DNA from: DASQQQ01 sp036390995
GTDB taxonomy: Bacteria; Actinomycetota; UBA4738; HRBIN12
Direction of reading: 5' to 3'
Length of the DNA stretch: 7,883 nt
NCBI GenBank assembly: GCA_036390995.1
Contig: DASWAT010000211.1
Span: 1-7,883, forward strand
Below the pieces are notes generated by a model. That model saw nothing but the letters and a program-made list of their open reading frames with translations, had not been told where the DNA came from and ran no database searches. Of this stretch, positions 1 through 7,883 are shown piece by piece. Both the position numbers and the translations under genes were made by a program. Numbering within the stretch: the first letter of the stretch is position 1; each line of letters opens with the position of its first letter.

Positions 1-11
1 AGAACAGAAGA

Positions 12-40
12 GAGGTATCCCCGAGCGGGAGATACGTCAA
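12..40 (-). promoter_or_regulatory. Weak promoter candidate for the next downstream operon
   Basis: The minus strand carries a good -35-like hexamer TTGACG (40-35), preceded by GGGT. After 17 nt comes TACCTC (17-12), which is a poor -10. The position just past the rpoC terminator suits a promoter for the next operon, which in many Actinomycetota is the rpsL-rpsG-fusA-tuf group, although none of that operon is inside the window. The hairpin at 15-35 overlaps this element, so the two readings compete. Low confidence because of the weak -10. Confidence 0.2.
15..35 (-). other. Imperfect hairpin downstream of the rpoC terminator
   Basis: Read on the minus strand, GTATC (35-31) pairs with GATAC (19-15), and inside it CCC (29-27) pairs with GGG (22-20) around the loop GCTC, leaving T30 bulged. 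The stretch that follows (14-1) is rich in pyrimidines, with about half T. It could be a weak second terminator behind the strong one at 85-114, or a structure or operator in the leader of the next operon. The window ends here, so its role cannot be settled. Confidence 0.35.
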
Positions 41-84
41 ACCCTTTTCGGCGAGCCGCGGTCGCCGGAGGCGGGAACGGAAGA

Positions 85-114
85 AAGGGGGGCGGCCTCT
101 TCGCCGCCCCCCTT
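85..114 (-). terminator. Intrinsic terminator of the rpoBC operon
   Basis: A perfect 12-bp inverted repeat, AAGGGGGGCGGC (85-96) and GCCGCCCCCCTT (103-114), surrounds a 6-nt loop. It starts 23 nt after the rpoC stop codon. In the minus-strand direction the hairpin runs into TTTCTTCC, a modest U-tract that begins with the last two paired bases. The very GC-rich stem and pyrimidine tail fit factor-independent termination in a high-GC organism. Nothing comparable is seen between rpoB and rpoC, so this looks like the end of the transcript. Confidence 0.88.
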
Positions 115-137
115 CGACTTACCGTGTCGCGGGAGTC

Positions 138-4040
<3,903 letters not shown>

Positions 4041-4050
4041 GTAGCGGTCG

Positions 4051-4057
4051 CCTCCTC
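4051..4057 (-). promoter_or_regulatory. Ribosome binding site of rpoC
   Basis: GAGGAGG on the minus strand (4057-4051) matches the anti-Shine-Dalgarno sequence closely and sits 10 nt before the GTG codon at 4040-4038. It fixes that GTG as the start. The only nearby upstream ATG (4075-4073) is in another frame and has no such site. Confidence 0.85.
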
Positions 4058-4107
4058 GCGCTCGCGTCCCCGCATACCGTTCAACGCTTGCGTGTTCCCG
4101 ATGCCCA

Positions 4108-7100
4108 TCACTCGAAGTCGGCCCCGGCGGGCTCGCGGCGGGACAGGTCGATGCCCAGCTCCTCCGCGGCCCGGAAGACGTCCTCGTCGGTCTCCTTGAG
4201 CTCGATCTCCTCGCCCTCGGCCGAGCGGACCTCGACGTTCAGGCACAGGGACTGCATCTCCTTGATCAGGACCTTGAAGGACTCGGGGATCCCCGGCTCG
4301 GGGATGTTCTCGCCCTTCACGATGGCCTCGTAGACCTTCACGCGGCCGAGCACGTCGTCCGACTTGATCGTGAGCAGCTCCTGGAGGGCGTACGCGGCCC
4401 CGTAGGCCTCGAGCGCCCAGACCTCCATCTCGCCGAACCGCTGGCCGCCGAACTGGGCCTTCCCGCCCAGGGGCTGCTGCGTGATCATCGAGTAGGGGCC
4501 GGTGGACCGGGCGTGGATCTTGTCGTCCACCAGGTGGAGCAGCTTCATGATGTAGGCCACGCCGACCGTGACCCGCTCCTCGTAGGGGTCACCGGACCGG
4601 CCGTCGAACAGGATGGCCTTGCCGACCTCGTCGACCAGCCGGACCCCGTCCTTGTTCGGGTGGGACTTCCTGATGGCGTCGAGGATCTCGAACTCGCGGG
4701 CCCCGTCGAACACCGGCGAGGCGACGTGCACCTGGCCCTCGTGGTCCTGCCCGTCCCGGGTGAAGCCGACCAGGCCGGCCCACCCCAGGTGCGCCTCGAG
4801 GATCTGGCCGAGGTTCATCCGGGACGGCACGCCGAGGGGGTTCAGGATGATGTCCACCGGCGTCCCGTCGGCCAGGAACGGCATGTCCTCCTCGGGCTGG
4901 ATCGTGGAGATGACGCCCTTGTTCCCGTGGCGGCCGGCCAGCTTGTCGCCGTCGGAGATCTTCCGCTTCTGGGCCACGTACACCCGGACCAGCTGGTTCA
5001 CGCCCGGCGGCAGCTCGTCGCCGTCCTCGCGGGTGAACACGCGGACCCCGATGACCTTGCCCTGCTCGCCGTGCGGCACCTTCAGCGAGGTGTCCCGGAC
5101 CTCCCGGGCCTTCTCTCCGAAGATCGCCCGGAGCAGGCGCTCCTCGGGGGTGAGCTCGGTCTCGCCCTTGGGCGTGACCTTGCCCACCAGGTAGTCGCCG
5201 GTGTTGACCTCGGCCCCGATCCGCACGATGCCGCGCTCGTCGAGGTCCTTCAGGATCTCCTCGGAGACGTTGGGGATGTCCCGGGTGATCTCCTCGGCGC
5301 CGAGCTTGGTGTCCCGGGCGTCCACCTCGTGCTCCTCGATGTGGATCGAGGTGAGCAGGTCCTCCTTGACCAGGCGCTCGGAGATGATGATGGCGTCCTC
5401 GTAGTTGTGGCCCTCCCACGGCATGTAGGCCACGATCAGGTTCTTGCCCAGGGCCAGCTCGCCGGCTTCCGTGGAGGGGCCGTCGGCGATGACCTGGCTC
5501 TTCGCGATCTTGTCGCCCTCCCTCACCAACGGCTTCTGCGTGAGGCAGGTGCCCTGGTTCGAGCGGCGGAACTTCTGCAGGTTGTAGGTCCGCAGGTCGC
5601 CGGTCTTCTCCCGGATCACGATCTGGTCGGCCGAGACGTCCTCGACCGTGCCGGCCTCGCGAGCCAGGACCACCTCGCCGGCGTCCACGGCGGCCCGGAA
5701 CTCGACCCCGGTGCCCACCAGCGGCGCCTCGGACCGCAGCAGCGGGACCGCCTGGCGCTGCATGTTCGCGCCCATGAGGGCCCGGTTCGCGTCGTCGTGC
5801 TCGAGGAACGGGATCAGGGCGGCCGCCACCGAGATGATCTGCTTCGGCGACACGTCCATGTAGTCGATGTCCTCGGGCGGCACCTGCTCCACCTCGCCGC
5901 CCTTGCGCCGGACCAGGACCTGGGCGTCGGCGAACGAGCCGTCGTCCTTCAGGGCCGCGTTGGCCTGGGCGATGACGTGCCGGTCCTCCTCGTCGGCGGA
6001 CAGGTAGTTGATCTTCTCGGTGACCTTGCCCTTGACCACCCGGCGGTACGGGGTCTCGATGAACCCGAACTGGTTGATCCGCCCGAAGGTGGACAGCGAC
6101 CCGATGAGGCCGATGTTCGGGCCCTCCGGGGTCTCGATGGGGCACATCCGGCCGTAGTGCGAGGGGTGGACGTCGCGGACCTCGAACCCGGCACGCTCGC
6201 GGGACAGACCGCCCGGGCCAAGGGCCGAGAGCCGCCGCTTGTGGGTGAGGCCGGCCAGGGGGTTGGTCTGGTCCATGAACTGGGACAGCTGGCTGGTCCC
6301 GAAGAACTCCTTGATGGAGGCCACGACCGGCCGGATGTTGATGAGGGTCTGGGGCGTGATGGCCTCGACGTCCTGGGTGGTCATGCGCTCGCGGACCACC
6401 CGCTCCATCCGGGACAGGCCGATCCGGATCTGGTTCTGGATCAGCTCGCCGACGCTGCGCAGCCGCCGGTTCCCGAAGTGGTCGATGTCGTCGGACTCGT
6501 AGCCCTCCTCCCCGGCCGCCAGCTTCACCAGGTAGCGGACGGTCTTCAGGATGTCCTCGTAGGTGAGGATGCCCTTGTACTTGGGGCCGCCCTCGCCCTG
6601 CTCGTCCTTCTGCAGATCGCCCCACACCCGGAACCGGGGCTGGTCCCAGCCCTTCTTGTCGGGGTTGTCGAGCTCGGCCATGGCCTTGGCCCGGGCCTTC
6701 AGCTGGGAAAGGAGCTTGCCCCCGGCCGCCTCGAGCTTCTTGCCGACCTTGTAGCGGCCCACCCGGGCCAGGTCGTAGCGCTTGTGGTTGAAGAAGAGGT
6801 TCTCCAGCAGGGTGCGCGCGGACTCCGCGGTGGGCGGCTCGCCCGGGCGGAGCTTGCGGTAGATGTCCTCCAGGGCCTCCTCGGGCGTCTGGACGTGGTC
6901 CTTCTCCAGGGTGTTCTTGATGGACTCGGCCCCGTCGAACAGCTCGAGGATGTCGTCCTCGGTCCAGCCCATGGCCTTGAGCAGCACCGTCACGTTCTGG
7001 CGGCGCTTGCGGTCGATGCGGACGCCGACCGTGTCCTTCTTGTCGACGTCGAACTCCAGCCAGGCCCCCCGGCTGGGGATGATCTTGGCGATGTAGATGT

Positions 7101-7560
7101 CCTTGTCGGTGGTCTTGTCCAGCTCACGGCTGAAGTAGACCCCGGGCGAGCGGACCAGCTGGGAGACCACGACACGCTCCGTGCCGTTGATGATGAAGGT
7201 CCCGTTCACGGTCATCATGGGGAAGTCGCCCATGAAGACCTCCTGCTCCTTGATCTCGCCGGTGGCCTTGTTCACGAACATGGCCTCGACGAACAGAGGA
7301 GCGGAGTACGTCTGGTCCTTGTCCTTGCACTCCTCCTCGGAGTACTTGATGTCCTTGAACTGGTGCTTGCCGAAGTGCAGTTGGAACTGCTCGGTGAAGT
7401 CCTCGATGGGGGAGACCTCGTCGAGGACTTCCTTTATCCCCTCCTCCAGGAGCCATCTGAAGGAATCCCGCTGGATCCCGATGAGGTCCGGAAGAGGAAG
7501 GACCTCTTGAAGCTTGGCGAAACTGACACGGTCTCGAACAGGCACGAGCGAGTCAGGCAA
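4108..7560 (-). CDS. rpoB: DNA-directed RNA polymerase subunit beta
   Basis: This 1150-residue subunit of core RNA polymerase builds one side of the DNA channel, the RNA exit path and part of the active site. The start is TTG (7560-7558), chosen because an in-frame TAG lies two codons upstream (7566-7564) and AGGGGGG sits 7 nt before the TTG. A GTG at codon 6 has no suitably placed ribosome site. Conserved sequence begins at RVSFAKL (residue 11). The protrusion and lobe span roughly 1-415, with a family-variable insertion at about 277-332. The rifamycin pocket lies at 424-447, with Q427, D430, H440, R443 and S445 all in the susceptible form. Active-site lysines are K865 and K873 in KRKISDGDKLAGRHGNKG. 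The C-terminal clamp-contact region includes GGKAQFGGQRFGEMEVWAL (1032-1050) and IPEPGIPESFKVL (1086-1098). The first 44 codons are richer in A/T-ending codons than the rest. It is transcribed from tandem promoters in the 180-nt gap upstream. Confidence 0.99.
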   Translation of the reverse strand: MPDSLVPVRDRVSFAKLQEVLPLPDLIGIQRDSFRWLLEEGIKEVLDEVSPIEDFTEQFQLHFGKHQFKDIKYSEEECKDKDQTYSAPLFVEAMFVNKATGEIKEQEVFMGDFPMMTVNGTFIINGTERVVVSQLVRSPGVYFSRELDKTTDKDIYIAKIIPSRGAWLEFDVDKKDTVGVRIDRKRRQNVTVLLKAMGWTEDDILELFDGAESIKNTLEKDHVQTPEEALEDIYRKLRPGEPPTAESARTLLENLFFNHKRYDLARVGRYKVGKKLEAAGGKLLSQLKARAKAMAELDNPDKKGWDQPRFRVWGDLQKDEQGEGGPKYKGILTYEDILKTVRYLVKLAAGEEGYESDDIDHFGNRRLRSVGELIQNQIRIGLSRMERVVRERMTTQDVEAITPQTLINIRPVVASIKEFFGTSQLSQFMDQTNPLAGLTHKRRLSALGPGGLSRERAGFEVRDVHPSHYGRMCPIETPEGPNIGLIGSLSTFGRINQFGFIETPYRRVVKGKVTEKINYLSADEEDRHVIAQANAALKDDGSFADAQVLVRRKGGEVEQVPPEDIDYMDVSPKQIISVAAALIPFLEHDDANRALMGANMQRQAVPLLRSEAPLVGTGVEFRAAVDAGEVVLAREAGTVEDVSADQIVIREKTGDLRTYNLQKFRRSNQGTCLTQKPLVREGDKIAKSQVIADGPSTEAGELALGKNLIVAYMPWEGHNYEDAIIISERLVKEDLLTSIHIEEHEVDARDTKLGAEEITRDIPNVSEEILKDLDERGIVRIGAEVNTGDYLVGKVTPKGETELTPEERLLRAIFGEKAREVRDTSLKVPHGEQGKVIGVRVFTREDGDELPPGVNQLVRVYVAQKRKISDGDKLAGRHGNKGVISTIQPEEDMPFLADGTPVDIILNPLGVPSRMNLGQILEAHLGWAGLVGFTRDGQDHEGQVHVASPVFDGAREFEILDAIRKSHPNKDGVRLVDEVGKAILFDGRSGDPYEERVTVGVAYIMKLLHLVDDKIHARSTGPYSMITQQPLGGKAQFGGQRFGEMEVWALEAYGAAYALQELLTIKSDDVLGRVKVYEAIVKGENIPEPGIPESFKVLIKEMQSLCLNVEVRSAEGEEIELKETDEDVFRAAEELGIDLSRREPAGADFE

Positions 7561-7567
7561 GAACTAT

Positions 7568-7574
7568 CCCCCCT
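7568..7574 (-). promoter_or_regulatory. Ribosome binding site of rpoB, deciding a TTG start
   Basis: AGGGGGG on the minus strand (7574-7568) pairs with the 16S tail if one G-U wobble is allowed, and lies 7 nt before TTG at 7560-7558. An in-frame TAG at 7566-7564 rules out any earlier start. This spacing is why TTG is preferred over GTG at codon 6, which would be 22 nt away. Confidence 0.8.
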
Positions 7575-7587
7575 AGGGAAATAGACG

Positions 7588-7608
7588 CGCGTGGACGGTG
7601 GGCACGCG
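7588..7608 (-). other. Hairpin in the rpoB 5' leader
   Basis: On the minus strand, CGCGTG (7608-7603) pairs with CACGCG (7593-7588) around a 9-nt loop. It would lie about 15-20 nt into the transcript from the proximal promoter, ending 13 nt before the Shine-Dalgarno sequence. A 6-bp GC stem can arise by chance in such GC-rich DNA. It may shape the leader or do nothing; it does not cover the ribosome site. Confidence 0.3.
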
Positions 7609-7630
7609 AAGGACGGCACGGCAAACGAGC

Positions 7631-7659
7631 AGTATATGCAAGAAGGTGGGCGCAGTCAA
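7631..7659 (-). promoter_or_regulatory. Proximal rpoBC promoter (P2), sigma70/SigA type
   Basis: The -35 is TTGACT (7659-7654) and the -10 is TATACT (7636-7631), each differing from consensus at one position, with an exact 17-nt spacer. No TGn extension sits directly before the -10, although a TG lies one base too far upstream. Transcription should begin near 7622-7626, giving a leader of about 62-66 nt before the TTG start. So strong a match in GC-rich surroundings, correctly placed and oriented before rpoB, makes this the likely main promoter of the operon. Confidence 0.85.
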
Positions 7660-7693
7660 CCCCGGCCCCGGAGCCCACTCCGAACCGGCCGGA

Positions 7694-7722
7694 AATGTAC
7701 CTCTACCTGGGCGGCAGGTCAA
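7694..7722 (-). promoter_or_regulatory. Distal rpoBC promoter (P1), sigma70/SigA type
   Basis: The -35 is TTGACC (7722-7717) and the -10 is TACATT (7699-7694), again with a 17-nt spacer. The -10 matches consensus at four of six positions, so this promoter is probably weaker than P2. The -35 begins 18 nt after the stop codon of the upstream gene. Transcripts from here would start near 7687 and run through P2. Confidence 0.65.
7705..7719 (-). promoter_or_regulatory. Short dyad overlapping the distal promoter
   Basis: ACCTG (7719-7715) and CAGGT (7709-7705) form an inverted repeat with a 5-nt centre, overlapping the end of the P1 -35 and its spacer. It could be a small operator, but a 5-bp dyad is also expected by chance. 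The P2 copy of the surrounding repeat does not keep this symmetry, which argues against a shared operator. Confidence 0.2.
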
Positions 7723-7740
7723 CCCACCGAATGGCCTATG

Positions 7741-7883
7741 TTAGTCGCCGTCCAGCCACTCCCGGACCGAGGCCATCTGCGGCACCGCCATGTCGTCCTG
7801 CGACCCCGTCGCCTGCGGCTCGTCGGCCGGGGCGGGCTCCCTCGCGCTCAGCGCGAAGAACAGGTCGGCGACCGCGTGGGCCA
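7741..7883 (-). CDS. C-terminal fragment of an unrecognised protein
   Basis: The last 46 codons of a gene reading into rpoB's upstream gap, ending with TAA (7743-7741). All 46 sense codons end in G or C in this frame and strand, which strongly supports real coding; the other open frames lack this pattern. The visible peptide begins AHAVADLFFALSARE, probably a helix. An acidic, proline- and alanine-rich linker follows, and it closes with MASVREWLDGD. I do not recognise the family. It is not ribosomal protein L7/L12, whose conserved lysine-rich C-terminus looks quite different. The start and most of the gene lie beyond the window edge. No clear terminator follows it, so some readthrough into rpoB is possible. 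Confidence 0.7.
   Translation of the reverse strand, partial: AHAVADLFFALSAREPAPADEPQATGSQDDMAVPQMASVREWLDGD

Larger units (their letters stand above)
7647..7725 (-). repeat. Imperfect direct repeat covering both -35 regions
   Basis: GGGTTGACCTGCCGCCCA (7725-7708) and GGGTTGACTGCGCCCA (7662-7647) are identical except that the second lacks one C at each of two places. Each copy contains a -35 box and the start of its spacer. The two -35 boxes are 63 bp apart, about six helical turns. The repeat does not extend into the -10 elements. Confidence 0.7.

Noticed and set aside
4513..7584. Very long plus-strand open frame (about 1023 codons) opposite rpoB
   Set aside because: It has the same antisense pattern and low-complexity composition. 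The conserved beta protein on the minus strand explains the region completely.
7669..7682. Hairpin CGGAG-TGGG-CTCCG between the two promoters, as a terminator of the upstream gene
   Set aside because: The stem is only 5 bp and is followed by a G-rich tract rather than a U-tract, so it does not look like an intrinsic terminator.
7561..7740. Rifamycin-associated element, tRNA or other RNA gene in the rpoB upstream gap
   Set aside because: I see no long GC-rich palindrome of the rifamycin-associated type and no tRNA-like fold. The gap is explained by two promoters and a short leader.

Overview
The window carries one highly conserved operon on the minus strand: rpoB (RNA polymerase beta, 7560 down to 4108) followed by rpoC (beta-prime, 4040 down to 138). 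Both genes are complete and show no frameshift, intein or lost catalytic residue. The organism is most likely a high-GC, deep-branching member of the Actinomycetota. Three things point that way: nearly every third codon position is G or C, both proteins follow mycobacterial sequence closely over long stretches, and beta-prime carries the coiled-coil clamp insertion typical of that phylum. I cannot place it below phylum from the sequence.

Layout in transcription order (right to left). From 7883 to 7741 lies the C-terminal 46 codons of an unrecognised protein, ending in TAA. It is not ribosomal protein L7/L12 (rplL), the usual gene before rpoB. A 180-nt gap follows (7740-7561). It holds two strong sigma70/SigA-type promoters in tandem, each with a 17-nt spacer. 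Their -35 regions are near-copies of each other, offset by 63 bp. A leader of about 65 nt with a small hairpin then leads to a Shine-Dalgarno sequence and the TTG start of rpoB. A 67-nt gap separates rpoB from the GTG start of rpoC, which has its own good ribosome binding site, and no terminator is visible there. A perfect 12-bp terminator hairpin (85-114) closes the operon 23 nt after rpoC. The last 84 nt (1-84) contain a smaller hairpin and a weak promoter-like sequence that may belong to the next operon.

The two proteins form the catalytic core of RNA polymerase. Beta supplies the rifamycin pocket and the active-site lysines. Beta-prime supplies the Mg-binding NADFDGD loop, bridge helix, trigger loop and two zinc sites. 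I see no mobile element, CRISPR array, tRNA or rRNA, and no undescribed system. The points worth a second look are regulatory or lineage-specific: the tandem promoters, the unusual upstream neighbour, an AT-richer start to rpoB, an insertion in the beta lobe, and a small overlapping ORF that would bridge rpoB and rpoC.
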